Below the pieces are notes generated by a model. That model did not search any database, was not told the origin of the DNA, and saw only the letters and a program-made list of their open reading frames with translations. The translations under genes and the position numbers were made by a program. This document shows positions 51,247 to 60,705 of a stretch of 64,000 nucleotides of DNA, in pieces. Numbering within the stretch: the stretch's first letter is position 1; each line of letters begins with the position of its first letter. This stretch comes from Marinobacter sp. C7 (lineage in GTDB: Bacteria > Pseudomonadota > Gammaproteobacteria > Pseudomonadales > Oleiphilaceae). Location: positions 248,001 through 312,000 of the forward strand of contig NZ_JAKQZH010000002.1 in NCBI RefSeq assembly GCF_022343555.1, read 5' to 3'.

Positions 51247-51268
51247 GGGGAAGCCGGAAGGCTTCCCC
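51247..51268. terminator. Bidirectional hairpin between ectD and the GST gene
   Basis: GGGGAAGCC (51247-51255) and GGCTTCCCC (51260-51268) form a perfect 9-bp stem with a GGAA loop between two convergent genes. T-runs are weak on both sides (TAACCTTTCC on the plus side). Confidence 0.6.
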
Positions 51269-51975
51269 TAACCTTTCCTGTCCGTCGCTGCCGTTTGACC
51301 AAACAACAGTTTCTTTCCTTCCTCGGTGACCGCCGGACGGCTGGACCAGGGCTTGCCTTTCTCGTAGGCAGCAATCACCGCCGGCCTTGCTTGCATCGAA
51401 TAGAACCACCGCTCAAGGTTGGGAAAGTCCGAGAGGGATTGCCGTTGCCGCTCGTGGGGCACGATCCAGGGATAAATGGCGATATCGGCAATGGAATAAC
51501 TGTCGGCAACCCAGTCCCGACCATGCAGACGGGTATCGAGTACGCCGTACAGGCGGTTGGTTTCATTGACGTAACGATTGATCGCGTACGGAACCTGTTC
51601 AGGGGCGTACTGCACAAAGTGATGGGCCTGCCCTGCCATCGGTCCCAGACCTCCCATCTGCCACATCAGCCATTCCAGTGCGGTTTTCCTGCCCCGAAGG
51701 TCGACGGGGAGGAAGCAGCCGGTCTTTTCTGCCAGATAGATAAGGATGGCGCCGGACTCGAACACGGTGACCGGCTCATCATCACCGTCGCCGGGATCCC
51801 GGTCGATGATCGCCGGCATGCGATTGTTGGGTGAGAAGGCAAGAAACTCGGGCTTGAACTGGTCTCCGGCACTGATATCCACAGGGTGGATCCGGTAATC
51901 AAGGCCCGCCTCCTCGAGGAAAATGGTGATCTTGTGGCCATTGGGAGTCGGCCAGTAATAGAGATCGATCATCAT
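51268..51975 (-). CDS. Glutathione S-transferase family protein (YghU/YfcG-like)
   Basis: A 235-residue protein with an N-terminal thioredoxin-like GST domain (IDLYYWPTPNGHKITIFLEE, about 3-22; NNRMPAIIDRD holds the cis-Pro; TVFESGAILIYLAEKTG contacts the glutathione gamma-Glu) and a C-terminal helical domain (about 100-210) with SIADIAIYPWIVPHE. The N-terminal TPNGHK resembles the Nu-class YghU/YfcG disulfide reductases. Its start overlaps the stop of the HCCA-isomerase gene as TAATG. A role in detoxifying aromatic or electrophilic compounds is inferred. Confidence 0.88.
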   Translation of the reverse strand: MMIDLYYWPTPNGHKITIFLEEAGLDYRIHPVDISAGDQFKPEFLAFSPNNRMPAIIDRDPGDGDDEPVTVFESGAILIYLAEKTGCFLPVDLRGRKTALEWLMWQMGGLGPMAGQAHHFVQYAPEQVPYAINRYVNETNRLYGVLDTRLHGRDWVADSYSIADIAIYPWIVPHERQRQSLSDFPNLERWFYSMQARPAVIAAYEKGKPWSSRPAVTEEGKKLLFGQTAATDRKG

Positions 51976-52583
51976 TATTCTCCGGGCTTTGCTTCCAGAG
52001 TCTCGGCCAACAACTCAATCCGGTCCTGACCCCAGAACTGCTCGCCATTCAACACATAGGCCGGAGCACCGAGAACGCCCTGGTCAACCGCCTCGTCGCT
52101 GTTGCGGTCATATAGGTCAGCGATGTCCGTTGACTGCGCCGCTTCAATGACACCATCGGCGTCCAGTTCGAGCGTATTCAGAATGTCACGAATCACCGCT
52201 TCATCCGCGATGTCCTTCTCCTCGGCCCAACAGGCGGCCAGAACGCGCTGGACAAATTCGCCGGGATGGCGGCCAGCCTGTTGCAGTGCAATAACGCAAC
52301 GGTCGGCCAAGCCGGGATCTGTCGGGAAGTGTGCAGGTTTGAGATTAACGGCCAGACCTCGTTTCTTTGCCCATCGTTCGATCTCTAGCAGGCGGTATTC
52401 CTGACGGCAAACCGGGCGCTCAGGCACGGGTTTCGCGCCGGAGTTGGCAAACACCTTTGCCAGTTTCACTGGCTTGAAATTGACCTCTGCGCCAGCCTGT
52501 CCGGCCGTCTCCAGAAACACCCGGTGTCCGAGATAGGTGAACGGGGAAATGCAGGTGAAGTAATAATCGATCCTGGGATTCAT
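51975..52583 (-). CDS. 2-hydroxychromene-2-carboxylate isomerase family protein (DsbA-like GST kappa)
   Basis: A 202-residue protein of the HCCA isomerase/GST-kappa family. It starts RIDYYFTCISPFTYLGHRVF, with the SP-[FY]-x-YLG segment whose Ser replaces the Cys of DsbA and activates glutathione. The cis-Pro loop and end read DQGVLGAPAYVLNGEQFWGQ. Such enzymes isomerise products of naphthalene ring cleavage, but many paralogues outside such pathways exist; no aromatic dioxygenase is nearby. First gene of a two-gene unit with the GST, 56 bases downstream of a perfect palindrome. Confidence 0.87.
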   Translation of the reverse strand: MNPRIDYYFTCISPFTYLGHRVFLETAGQAGAEVNFKPVKLAKVFANSGAKPVPERPVCRQEYRLLEIERWAKKRGLAVNLKPAHFPTDPGLADRCVIALQQAGRHPGEFVQRVLAACWAEEKDIADEAVIRDILNTLELDADGVIEAAQSTDIADLYDRNSDEAVDQGVLGAPAYVLNGEQFWGQDRIELLAETLEAKPGE

Positions 52584-52638
52584 CGCTTTTGCTCCTGAAC
52601 AATGGCTGTTGTTGTTATCCTGTCCAGTACTTTAGTAA

Positions 52639-52660
52639 TTATTGAGCGATCACTCAATAA
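52639..52660. promoter_or_regulatory. Perfect palindromic operator (TetR-type) before the isomerase/GST operon
   Basis: TTATTGAG (52639-52646), six-base centre CGATCA, then CTCAATAA (52653-52660). The TTGAG/CTCAA arms are typical of TetR-family operators. No TetR gene is visible in the window. Confidence 0.6.
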
Positions 52661-52723
52661 ATAATTCAGCTGTACGTTCGGGTAACCGGAATCAACGAGA
52701 GGCTTGTACGTGCCGGGAAGCAG

Positions 52724-52750
52724 AAAAGGGAAGCCCGGATGCGGCTTCCC
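52724..52750 (-). terminator. Terminator of the DUF2959 gene
   Basis: On the minus strand GGGAAGCC (52750-52743) pairs with GGCTTCCC (52735-52728), loop of seven, followed by TTTTCTG. It starts 28 bases after the DUF2959 stop. Confidence 0.75.
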
Positions 52751-52777
52751 CTTCCAGTCAGTAGCGGTTGAGCCGGG

Positions 52778-53440
52778 TCACTGATCCCGGAACCGCCGGA
52801 TAAACGCCTCGGATTCGGCAATCGAGGCTTCCATGTTGCGAATCAGGTTATCCACATCACTGCGGATCCGGCCAAGTTCGGTTTCCAGAGCCCCGATGGC
52901 CTGGGCGTTGAGGTTGTGCTTGAGATACAGCACCTGGTCCTCGAAGGCCTGCAGGACCGGATCCATCTGATCTTCGGCCTGATGCATGCGGGTGATCAGT
53001 TGTTGGTACTGACTCCGGGTTTCCCGCAGCTGCTGCTGGCTGCTGCGCCTCAGGGAGGCACTTTCGTAAAGATCCAGCTCCTCTTCCCATTCATCGAAGA
53101 GGGCTTCGGACACATCCTCGACACCGTCAATACGATCCCTCACCGCGTCAGCGGCATCGACGCTGTCCTCGTATGCGTCACGGATCTCCTCGTATTTCTC
53201 CTTGAGTTCGGTGTCCGGCGTGGCCACCACGCTCTGGAACCGGGCCAGGGACGAGCGGAAGGTTTCCTGGGCTTCCGATTGGGCATCGCGGGCGTCTTCC
53301 ACCCGGTCCACCAGAATACCCCGCTTTTCGAAGCCGAGTTTTTCCATGGCGTTGTAGTACACCGTGCTGCAGCCGCCCAGTGCCAGGGCGAGCAGAAACG
53401 CGGTCATCAACGCAGCTACCCGGCCGTGTGACGTTTCCAT
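52778..53440 (-). CDS. DUF2959 family lipoprotein
   Basis: A 220-residue predicted lipoprotein. The signal helix MTAFLLALALGGCSTVYYNA has lipobox ALGGC (Cys about 24). The mature part is almost wholly helical and charged (DARDAQSEAQETFRSSLARF; ETELGRIRSDVDNLIRNMEA), suggesting a long coiled-coil bundle. This is the DUF2959 family, of unknown function, common in marine gammaproteobacteria. It starts 12 bases after mnmE ends, so read-through from mnmE is likely. Confidence 0.8.
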   Translation of the reverse strand: METSHGRVAALMTAFLLALALGGCSTVYYNAMEKLGFEKRGILVDRVEDARDAQSEAQETFRSSLARFQSVVATPDTELKEKYEEIRDAYEDSVDAADAVRDRIDGVEDVSEALFDEWEEELDLYESASLRRSSQQQLRETRSQYQQLITRMHQAEDQMDPVLQAFEDQVLYLKHNLNAQAIGALETELGRIRSDVDNLIRNMEASIAESEAFIRRFRDQ

Positions 53441-53452
53441 GGCTTTGTCCTC

Positions 53453-54823
53453 TTATTTTCCGATACAGAAACTGCTGAATATCTTGCCCAGAAGTTCATC
53501 CGGGGTCAGATGCCCGGTGATTTCCCCGAGGGCATCCTGGGCCGCTCGCAGATCTTCAGCCAGCAGTTCGCCGGCGCCATAGCCTTCGAGCTGGGTCTGG
53601 CCCTGGAGCAGGGAGTCCCGGGCGCGTTCCAGGGCATCCAGATGCCGACGCCGGGCCAGGAATCCCCCCTCGGTGGTGGTCACAAAGCCCATGCACTGTT
53701 TCAGATGGTCCCGCAGAATTTCGAGTCCTTCAGAGGATTTGGCCGCCAGCCGGATGACGGGCGCTGCCTGGTGGGGCTCGGCCGTGATGCCAACGGCCTC
53801 TCCCGACAGATCCACCTTGTTCCGGATCACGGTCACCGGGGCATTCGGGGGCAGCCGGTCGATGAAGTCCGGCCAGATTTCGTGGGGCTCGGTCTTGTCG
53901 GTGGTGGTGGCATCCACCATCAGCAGGATCCGGTCGGCCTGACGGATCTCATCCCAGGCCCGGGCAATGCCGATCTGTTCCACTTCGTCGGGACTGTCCC
54001 GCAGACCAGCGGTATCGATGATATGCAGCGGCATGCCGTCGATGTGGATATGTTCCCGGAGCACGTCCCGGGTGGTGCCCTCGATGGCAGTGACAATGGC
54101 CGCTTCCCGACCCGCCAGAGCATTGAGCAGGGAGGACTTGCCGGCATTGGGGCGTCCGCCAATCACCACTTTCATGCCGTCCCGCAGAATGGTGCCCTGC
54201 TGGGCCTCGGCCAGGATGGTATGGACCCGTTCAATCAACGCATTCAGGTCGGTGGCCACCTTGCCATCGGCCAGGAAGTCGATTTCCTCCTCGGGAAAGT
54301 CGATGGCAGCCTCGACGTAGATCCGTAAGTGAGTGACCGCGTCCACGAGCTCGTCGATCCGGCGGGAGAAAACCCCTTGCATCGAGCGCACGGCACAGCG
54401 TGCCGCCTGCTCCGAACTGCTTTCGATCAGATCGGCAATGGCCTCGGCCTGGGCGAGGTCGAGCTTGTCATTGAGAAAGGCCCGCTCGGAAAATTCCCCC
54501 GGTCGGGCCAGCCGGGCACCGAGGCTGCAGACTTCCCGGAGCAACAGATCCAGGATCACCGTGCCACCATGGCCCTGGAGCTCGAACACGTCCTCGCCGG
54601 TGAAGGAGTGAGGGTTGGGGAAAAACAGCCCGATGCCCTCGTCGATGAGCTGACCAGAGTTATCCACAAAGGGCCCGTAATGGGCGTACCGGGGTTTCGG
54701 CTCAAAACCGAGCATGCGGTTGGCGATGGCCCGGGCCTTCGGACCGGAGACCCGAACGATACCGACACCGGCCTGGCCAGGCGCGGTGGCAATCGCGGCA
54801 ATGGTGTCTGTACTCTGCTGCAT
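53453..54823 (-). CDS. mnmE: tRNA modification GTPase MnmE
   Basis: A 456-residue GTPase. The N-terminal folate-binding domain starts [20 protein letters not shown]; the inserted G domain has [20 protein letters not shown] (G1, about 223-242), [16 protein letters not shown] (G3) and [10 protein letters not shown] (G4); the C-terminus ends FCIGK, the conserved CIGK motif. With MnmG it makes cmnm5U34 in tRNA. It lies 70 bases after yidC, past a hairpin. Confidence 0.97.
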   Translation of the reverse strand: MQQSTDTIAAIATAPGQAGVGIVRVSGPKARAIANRMLGFEPKPRYAHYGPFVDNSGQLIDEGIGLFFPNPHSFTGEDVFELQGHGGTVILDLLLREVCSLGARLARPGEFSERAFLNDKLDLAQAEAIADLIESSSEQAARCAVRSMQGVFSRRIDELVDAVTHLRIYVEAAIDFPEEEIDFLADGKVATDLNALIERVHTILAEAQQGTILRDGMKVVIGGRPNAGKSSLLNALAGREAAIVTAIEGTTRDVLREHIHIDGMPLHIIDTAGLRDSPDEVEQIGIARAWDEIRQADRILLMVDATTTDKTEPHEIWPDFIDRLPPNAPVTVIRNKVDLSGEAVGITAEPHQAAPVIRLAAKSSEGLEILRDHLKQCMGFVTTTEGGFLARRRHLDALERARDSLLQGQTQLEGYGAGELLAEDLRAAQDALGEITGHLTPDELLGKIFSSFCIGK

Positions 54824-54844
54824 GAAAATTCCCCGGCTGAAATA

Positions 54845-54871
54845 ACAGAGGCTCCGTGAAGGAGCCTCTGT
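54845..54871 (-). terminator. Hairpin between yidC and mnmE
   Basis: ACAGAGGCTCC (54845-54855) and GGAGCCTCTGT (54861-54871) form a perfect 11-bp stem with a five-base loop. On the minus strand it is followed by TATTTC, so it may end most yidC transcripts. Confidence 0.75.
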
Positions 54872-54892
54872 CGGGTCAGGTCAGCACTTCGG

Positions 54893-56608
54893 TCAGTGCT
54901 TCTTGCCTGCCACTTCCGCTTCGATCTTGCGGGTAATGTACCACTGCTGGGCGATCGACAGAATGTTGTTGACCAGCCAGTACAGAACCAGACCTGCCGG
55001 GAACCACAGGAAGAACACGGTGAAGATCAGCGGCATCATCTTCATGATCTTGGCCTGCATGGGATCCGGCGGTGTCGGGTTCAGGTGCATCTGCAGGAAC
55101 ATGCTGGCACCCATCAGGATCGGCAGGATGAAGTACGGATCCATCTGGGACAGGTCATTTATCCACAGCATGAACGGGGCATGACGCAGCTGCACACTCT
55201 CGAACAACACCCAGTACAGGGAAATGAACACCGGCATCTGCACCAGGATCGGGAGACAGCCGCCGAGCGGGTTGATCTTCTCCCGCTTGTACAGGGCCAT
55301 CATTTCCTGGGACATGCGCTGGCGATCATCGCCGTACAGTTCCTTGAGCCGGGTCAGCTGCGGAGCAACCGCACGCATCTTCGCCATGGAACGGTAACTG
55401 GTCGCGGACAGGTGGAAGAATACGCCCTTGACCAGAACGGTCAGCAGAATGATGGACACGCCCCAGTTACCCACCAGGCCGTGGAACCACTGCAGGATGT
55501 AGAACAGCGGCAGGGAAATGAAGAACAGCCAGCCAAAGTCCACGGTACGGTCGAGATTCGGCGCGACTGCCTCAAGCCGGTCGATGATCTTCGGACCGAC
55601 ATAGGCAGTGGCGCCAACATCGGCGGTCTCGCCCGGTGCGACGGTGGTGGCGGGATAGACGAATCCCATGACGTGCAATGGCCCGCGCTGGGTGCTCTGG
55701 AACTGCGCTGGCGTATCACGCTCGGGAATCCAGGCACTCAGGAAATAGTGCTGCAGGAACGCCAGCCAGCCATTGGTGACTTGCTGGTTAACGCGGTTTT
55801 CCTTGAGATCGTCAAAGTCGAATTTTTCATAGGGATCTTCCGGCGAGCTCATCACCATGCCCAGATAGGCACGAATGCCCATGCTTGCCTGGCTGGTAGG
55901 ATCCGGGGCTTCGTCGCGGACGATCTTGCCGGTGAAGTTGGCCTGCCAGGGTTCACCGGAATTGTTTTCAACCAGGTAGCGCACACCAATCTCGTAGCTG
56001 TCGCGCTCGAACTGGTAACGCTTGGTGATTTTCACGCCATTATCGGTGGTAAAGGTGAGGTCCACCGTCAACTGGTCCTGGCCTTCCTCGAGCTCATACT
56101 GATTGGCGGCGGTCTGGTAAACGGGCGCCGTGCCATTTTTCTGGCTATCGGGGCCATCCTGACCGATCAGTCCGCTTTCCAGAACGTAGGTGCGGGTTTC
56201 AGTGTTGGTCAGAAGCTTGAGCGGTTCCTTGCTGTTCAGGGATTTGTCGTAATTCAGCAGGGAGCTGTGGACAAGATTACCGCTGACCCGGTCGATCGTC
56301 AGGTCGTAAACATCGGTCCGTACGGTCACAAACTGGTCTTCGACAGTGGTGCCTTCCGCGGTTGCTGCCACGGTCGCCTGGCCACTCTCGGGTGTGGAAA
56401 ACTCTTCGGTACCTGCCGCAGTTGAACCGTTCTGTTCCGGGAGCACCATGCCGTCGTCACCGCTGGTGCTGCTGGTATTTGACGGGCTGGCAACCTGTGC
56501 AGTTTCAGTAGCCTGAGGCTGCTGATGATAATCCTCGTTCCAGGCCAGCACCATCAGATAACTGACAATCGCCAGGCCGGCAAACAAAACAATGCGTTGA
56601 ATATCCAT
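54893..56608 (-). CDS. yidC: Membrane protein insertase YidC
   Basis: A 571-residue inner-membrane insertase working alone or with SecYEG. The N-terminal anchor is MDIQRIVLFAGLAIVSYLMV, followed by a large periplasmic domain (about 60-350) and five C-terminal helices, including GNWGVSIILLTVLVKGVFFH, where a conserved hydrophilic-groove Arg/Lys lies nearby, and INPLGGCLPILVQMPVFISL. The ATG 56608 start is 4 bases after yidD ends; the longer frame to 56680 overlaps yidD. Core member of the rpmH-rnpA-yidD-yidC-mnmE set. Confidence 0.97.
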   Translation of the reverse strand: MDIQRIVLFAGLAIVSYLMVLAWNEDYHQQPQATETAQVASPSNTSSTSGDDGMVLPEQNGSTAAGTEEFSTPESGQATVAATAEGTTVEDQFVTVRTDVYDLTIDRVSGNLVHSSLLNYDKSLNSKEPLKLLTNTETRTYVLESGLIGQDGPDSQKNGTAPVYQTAANQYELEEGQDQLTVDLTFTTDNGVKITKRYQFERDSYEIGVRYLVENNSGEPWQANFTGKIVRDEAPDPTSQASMGIRAYLGMVMSSPEDPYEKFDFDDLKENRVNQQVTNGWLAFLQHYFLSAWIPERDTPAQFQSTQRGPLHVMGFVYPATTVAPGETADVGATAYVGPKIIDRLEAVAPNLDRTVDFGWLFFISLPLFYILQWFHGLVGNWGVSIILLTVLVKGVFFHLSATSYRSMAKMRAVAPQLTRLKELYGDDRQRMSQEMMALYKREKINPLGGCLPILVQMPVFISLYWVLFESVQLRHAPFMLWINDLSQMDPYFILPILMGASMFLQMHLNPTPPDPMQAKIMKMMPLIFTVFFLWFPAGLVLYWLVNNILSIAQQWYITRKIEAEVAGKKH

Positions 56609-56612
56609 AGGA

Positions 56613-56861
56613 TTACTGTCTGGTCTGGGTGGTTTGAGGGGAATGCTCAGTACCTGGAACAGGATCGTAGCCGCCTTCACTCCAGGGGTGACACCTGCCT
56701 AAACGCCGGATGGCGAGAACCGAGCCTTTGGCGGCACCGTGCAGGTTAATGGCTTCAAGAGCATATTGCGAGCACGTGGGATAGTGGCGGCAGTGACTCG
56801 CCATCAGAGGACTGATTGCGTATTGATAGAAGCGAATGGGCACAAGCAACAGTTTGCGCAT
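56613..56861 (-). CDS. yidD: Membrane protein insertion efficiency factor YidD
   Basis: An 82-residue protein with the family pattern [20 protein letters not shown] and [20 protein letters not shown], followed by [18 protein letters not shown]. The three conserved cysteines are present. It helps membrane protein insertion by YidC. Its start overlaps the rnpA stop as TAATG. Confidence 0.95.
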   Translation of the reverse strand: MRKLLLVPIRFYQYAISPLMASHCRHYPTCSQYALEAINLHGAAKGSVLAIRRLGRCHPWSEGGYDPVPGTEHSPQTTQTRQ

Positions 56862-57268
56862 TAACCCGTTCCTCTACCGGCAGGCCTGCTTTCAGCTGCT
56901 CGGGACGGCGATGACTGGTGGTATTTTTTTTTGAGTCGGCGCCAGAGATCGTTCAGTGAGTCCCGGATACTCTGGTTGTCCAGACTGGCCAACCCCTGAC
57001 GTCCAAGGAGCACGATATCCACGCCGGGCAGGTCGTGCTGGAGTCTGAAAGTCTCTCGGACCTGGCGTTTTACCCGGTTTCTCTGGACGGCCAGCTTCAG
57101 ATTCTTCTTGGAAAACACCAGACCGATCCTGGCGTGACCGAGATTATTCGGTGTGGCCAGGATCAGGAAATTCCGGTGCGGAACCTTCAGCTGTACGTCA
57201 TCGAAGACTTTGCTGTAATCCGCAGGCCGTAGGAGACGGGCGGATTTTGGAAAACCCAAAGCCTTCAT
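56861..57268 (-). CDS. rnpA: Ribonuclease P protein component
   Basis: A 135-residue basic protein that binds RNase P RNA for tRNA 5' processing. The conserved RNR motif is in [20 protein letters not shown] (about 55-74). It opens [20 protein letters not shown]. The 20-residue C-terminal tail is longer than in E. coli. It starts 14 bases after rpmH. Confidence 0.95.
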   Translation of the reverse strand: MKALGFPKSARLLRPADYSKVFDDVQLKVPHRNFLILATPNNLGHARIGLVFSKKNLKLAVQRNRVKRQVRETFRLQHDLPGVDIVLLGRQGLASLDNQSIRDSLNDLWRRLKKKYHQSSPSRAAESRPAGRGTG

Positions 57269-57282
57269 CAGGCGAGCAAATC

Positions 57283-57417
57283 TTACGCTGACAGGCGCGC
57301 GCGACCTTTGGCACGGCGACGGGACAGAACCTTGCGGCCGTTGGCAGTGGCCATACGGGCACGGAAACCGTGGACGCGCTTACGCTTCAGGACGCTTGGT
57401 TGAAACGTTCTTTTCAT
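57283..57417 (-). CDS. rpmH: 50S ribosomal protein L34
   Basis: A 44-residue, very basic protein starting [20 protein letters not shown] and ending GRARLSA, identical in pattern to L34 across gammaproteobacteria. First gene of the rpmH-rnpA-yidD-yidC unit, reading away from oriC. Confidence 0.98.
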   Translation of the reverse strand: MKRTFQPSVLKRKRVHGFRARMATANGRKVLSRRRAKGRARLSA

Positions 57418-57584
57418 GGTGACGATCTCACATTTCGTAAGTTTGAAATTCAGTAACTGGCTGGAAAATGTACAGCCAAAACAGGAGCGGCATTCTATGC
57501 AAATGCCGGTGAAAATTCAATGTTTATTGTGCCAGGACGAATACGTGGTATCCGGTGTGCCGGGGTGGGCAACCGAATAACAGA

Positions 57585-57940
57585 ATCAATAAGTCTTTTA
57601 TGAATTCTTTTAAGGATTATTTATTACTGTTATTAGGCGTCAGGGTTTCTGTGGATAAGGGCAATTTTTCTTTGATCGTCAGTTTCCTAGCTCGTTGACA
57701 AGGTTATTGACAAGGAGGCCTGAGGTCTGTGGAGGGAAGGCTGACGAAATGTGGGAAAGTCGGATTATCGGAAAGGATCGTGGTTATCCACTGATCGGTC
57801 CCGGGATTTCGCACAGGGTTGCGCGCAGGGTGTACACACAGGGCTGTGGGTAACTTTTTTATAGTGGGTTTACTGTACACAAGGGTGTAGGTAAGTCCCT
57901 AAGGGTTTGTTTTAGCAGTTTTTAAATTTCCACAGGCTGT
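57585..57940. other. Chromosomal replication origin oriC
   Basis: A 648-base gap between rpmH and dnaA. DnaA boxes (consensus TTATCCACA) are seen at 57650-57658 (TGTGGATAA, perfect, reverse), 57784-57792 (TTATCCACT, 8/9), 57845-57853 (TGTGGGTAA, 8/9 reverse), with weaker ones at 57704-57712 (TTATTGACA), 57886-57894 (TGTAGGTAA) and 57926-57934 (ATTTCCACA). An AT-rich stretch, 57588-57640, with TTTTAAGGATTATTTATTAC could be the unwinding element. The rpmH-oriC-dnaA placement is that of Pseudomonas. The dnaA promoter must also lie here. Confidence 0.88.
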
Positions 57941-58064
57941 TTATGAGTTCAGTTTTGCACTTTTACTGGTAGGGCGCTCGGGTTAGAATCCGGGATCACC
58001 TCTTTACTACCGGAAGCAGTCGGTCCGGCAAGAAGAATTTCTGGGTTATCGGGAGCAGACGGTC

Positions 58065-59519
58065 GTGCCGAACAGTATGTGGCATCAATGTCTTGAAGTA
58101 CTCCGGGACGAGTTTCCCGCACAGCAATTCAATACCTGGTTGAGGCCCCTTCAGTCGGATCACCGGGAAGGCCAGCTGGTGCTGTTCGCTCCCAACCGGT
58201 TCGTGATGGACTGGGTCAATGAAAAGTATCTGCGCCGTATAGAGGAAGTACTCAAGGATCTGAACGGTGGTCAGGCGCCCCGGGTCAATATGAAGGTCGG
58301 TTCGGCGCCTCGGGAGGAAACCCCCGTCAATCGGGCCGCGGAAAAGCCGAAGGTCAACGGCAGGCTGCAGGAGGAAACCGGCAATCAGGTCACCGAAGAA
58401 GAGAAAGGTGTGGCCGCGACAGTGGCTGGCCCGGTGAGTGTAAAGCCCAAAGCTGACCACAATCGTCGGGAGGTCCAGGTTGAAGGTGACATCAAGCACC
58501 AGAGTTTTCTGAATGAAGGCTTCACCTTCGAAACCTTCGTCGAAGGTAAATCGAACCAACTGGCCCGGGCGGCGTCCATGCAGGTAGCGGAGAATCCGGG
58601 GGGCGCCTATAACCCTCTTTTCCTGTATGGCGGTGTGGGCCTGGGTAAGACCCACCTGATGCATGCGATTGGTAATGAAATCGTTCGTCGGAATCCCCGG
58701 GCCAAGGTTGCCTATCTCCGCTCAGAGCGGTTTGTGGCGGACATGGTCAAGGCGTTGCAGCTCAACGCGATCAATGAATTCAAGCGCTATTACCGGTCCG
58801 TTGATGCCCTGTTGATCGACGACATCCAGTTCTTTGCGCGCAAGGAGCGATCCCAGGAAGAGTTTTTCCACACCTTCAACGCCCTGCTTGAGGGCGGCCA
58901 GCAGGTCATCGTGACCTGTGACCGTTTCCCCAAGGAAATTTCGGATATGGAGGAGCGTCTGAAATCCCGCTTCGGCTGGGGTCTGACGGTCATGGTGGAG
59001 CCGCCGGAACTGGAAACACGGGTCGCGATCCTGATGAAAAAAGCCGAGCAGGCCAACGTCAAACTCAGTAGTGAAGCCGCGTTTTTTATTGCCCAGAAGA
59101 TTCGTTCGAATGTGCGGGAGCTAGAGGGGGCGCTTCGTCTGGTGATAGCGAATGCTCACTTCACGGGGTCGGAAATCACCCCACCGTTCATCCGGGAGAG
59201 CCTGAAGGACCTGCTGGCGCTGCACGAGAAACAGGTCAGCATCGACAACATTCAGCGCACGGTGGCGGAATACTACAAGATCAAGGTGGCGGACCTGCTG
59301 TCCAAGCGCCGGACCCGGACAGTGACCCGGCCCCGGCAGGTGGCGATGTCCCTGGCCAAGGAACTGACCAATCACAGTTTGCCGGAAATAGGCGATGCCT
59401 TTGGCGGACGAGATCACACCACGGTACTGCATGCGTGCAAGAAGATCCTGGAACTGCAGGATACGGATCCGGGTATCCGTGAGGATTATCAGAACTTTAT
59501 GAGACTGCTGACCACCTGA
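58065..59519 (+). CDS. dnaA: Chromosomal replication initiator DnaA
   Basis: A 484-residue initiator. Domain I starts [20 protein letters not shown]; domain II (about 85-150) is a variable linker; the AAA+ domain has [16 protein letters not shown] (about 189-204), [16 protein letters not shown] and the arginine finger region; domain IV reads [20 protein letters not shown] and [16 protein letters not shown], the DNA-binding signature. The start is GTG at 58065 after GGGAG; the first nine residues then match the length of the Pseudomonas protein. ATG 58077 is an alternative. Confidence 0.97.
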   Translation: MPNSMWHQCLEVLRDEFPAQQFNTWLRPLQSDHREGQLVLFAPNRFVMDWVNEKYLRRIEEVLKDLNGGQAPRVNMKVGSAPREETPVNRAAEKPKVNGRLQEETGNQVTEEEKGVAATVAGPVSVKPKADHNRREVQVEGDIKHQSFLNEGFTFETFVEGKSNQLARAASMQVAENPGGAYNPLFLYGGVGLGKTHLMHAIGNEIVRRNPRAKVAYLRSERFVADMVKALQLNAINEFKRYYRSVDALLIDDIQFFARKERSQEEFFHTFNALLEGGQQVIVTCDRFPKEISDMEERLKSRFGWGLTVMVEPPELETRVAILMKKAEQANVKLSSEAAFFIAQKIRSNVRELEGALRLVIANAHFTGSEITPPFIRESLKDLLALHEKQVSIDNIQRTVAEYYKIKVADLLSKRRTRTVTRPRQVAMSLAKELTNHSLPEIGDAFGGRDHTTVLHACKKILELQDTDPGIREDYQNFMRLLTT

Positions 59520-59573
59520 TGCCGGGCGTTAGCGATAACATTCACCCTTCCAACACAAAGAAAGCTGAGTGCC

Positions 59574-60677
59574 ATGAAACTGACGATCAGCCGTGAATCC
59601 CTGCTCACCCCGCTGCAAAGTATTGCCGGCGTGGTAGAGAAGAAACAGACAATGCCCGTGCTTTCCAACGTACTGCTGGTGGCCGAGGACAATACGCTGA
59701 CCCTGACCGGGACCAATATGGAGGTTGAACTGGTGGGCCGGGTGACTCCGGTGCATGTGGACCAGTCTGGCCGGATTACGGTACCCGCCCGGAAGCTGGC
59801 TGATATTTGCCGGGCCCTGGGCGATGAATCGCCGATCGAGTTGTCCCTGGAGGGGGATCGGCTGCATCTGCGCTCGGGTAACAGCCACTTCACCCTCTCC
59901 ACGTTGCCCGCGGAACATTTCCCCAACGTCGAGGATGAGGACGAGAGCTTCCGGCTGGAGCTGCCCCAGAAGGAGTTGGGTCGGATGCTGGATGCCACCG
60001 CGTTTGCCATGGCCCAACAGGATGTTCGCTACTATCTGAACGGTCTGTTGCTGGAAGTGTCGGCCGAGCACGTACGCACAGTCGCTACCGATGGTCACCG
60101 GCTGGCGATGGCGCACGTGGACATGCAGACCGGCTGCCCCGACTTGCGCCAGGTGATCGTTCCGCGCAAGGGCGTACTGGAACTGGCGCGACTGCTGGAC
60201 GATGTGGAAACGCCGGTAACGCTGGTGATTGGTGATAACCATCTGCGGGCGACGGTCGGAGCCTACACCTTTACCTCCAAACTCATTGAAGGCAAGTTCC
60301 CGGATTACAACCGGGTGATTCCTCGAGGTGGCGACAAGGTGGTACTTGCTGACCGGTCGACCCTGAAGAACACTTTGCAGCGTGCAGGGATTCTGTCCCA
60401 CGAGAATATCCGCGGTGTCCGGTTGAACCTCGGGCCAAACCAGCTTCAGGTGTTTGCCAACAATCCGGACCAGGAACAGGCCGAAGACGCGCTGCCGGTG
60501 GAGTATCAGGGCGAATCACTCCAGATCGGCTTTAATGTAGGCTACCTGGTGGATGTGATGAATGCGCTGGATGACGATCAGGTCAAGATTACCCTGTCCA
60601 ATCCCAACAGCAGTGCATTGATCGAAGCGGAAAATGACAACCGGTGCCTGTACGTGGTCATGCCGATGCGGCTGTAA
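59574..60677 (+). CDS. dnaN: DNA polymerase III beta sliding clamp
   Basis: A 367-residue clamp subunit that forms a ring dimer. It begins MKLTISRESLLTPLQSIAGV and shows three topologically similar domains; VRYYLNGLLLEVSAEHVRTV, ATDGHRLAMAHVDM and the ending CLYVVMPMRL are conserved. The C-terminal residues form part of the clamp-binding cleft. It is 54 bases after dnaA in the same orientation. Confidence 0.98.
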   Translation: MKLTISRESLLTPLQSIAGVVEKKQTMPVLSNVLLVAEDNTLTLTGTNMEVELVGRVTPVHVDQSGRITVPARKLADICRALGDESPIELSLEGDRLHLRSGNSHFTLSTLPAEHFPNVEDEDESFRLELPQKELGRMLDATAFAMAQQDVRYYLNGLLLEVSAEHVRTVATDGHRLAMAHVDMQTGCPDLRQVIVPRKGVLELARLLDDVETPVTLVIGDNHLRATVGAYTFTSKLIEGKFPDYNRVIPRGGDKVVLADRSTLKNTLQRAGILSHENIRGVRLNLGPNQLQVFANNPDQEQAEDALPVEYQGESLQIGFNVGYLVDVMNALDDDQVKITLSNPNSSALIEAENDNRCLYVVMPMRL

Positions 60678-60705
60678 CCCGGGTACCGGGTAAGGGAGAC
60701 ATACC

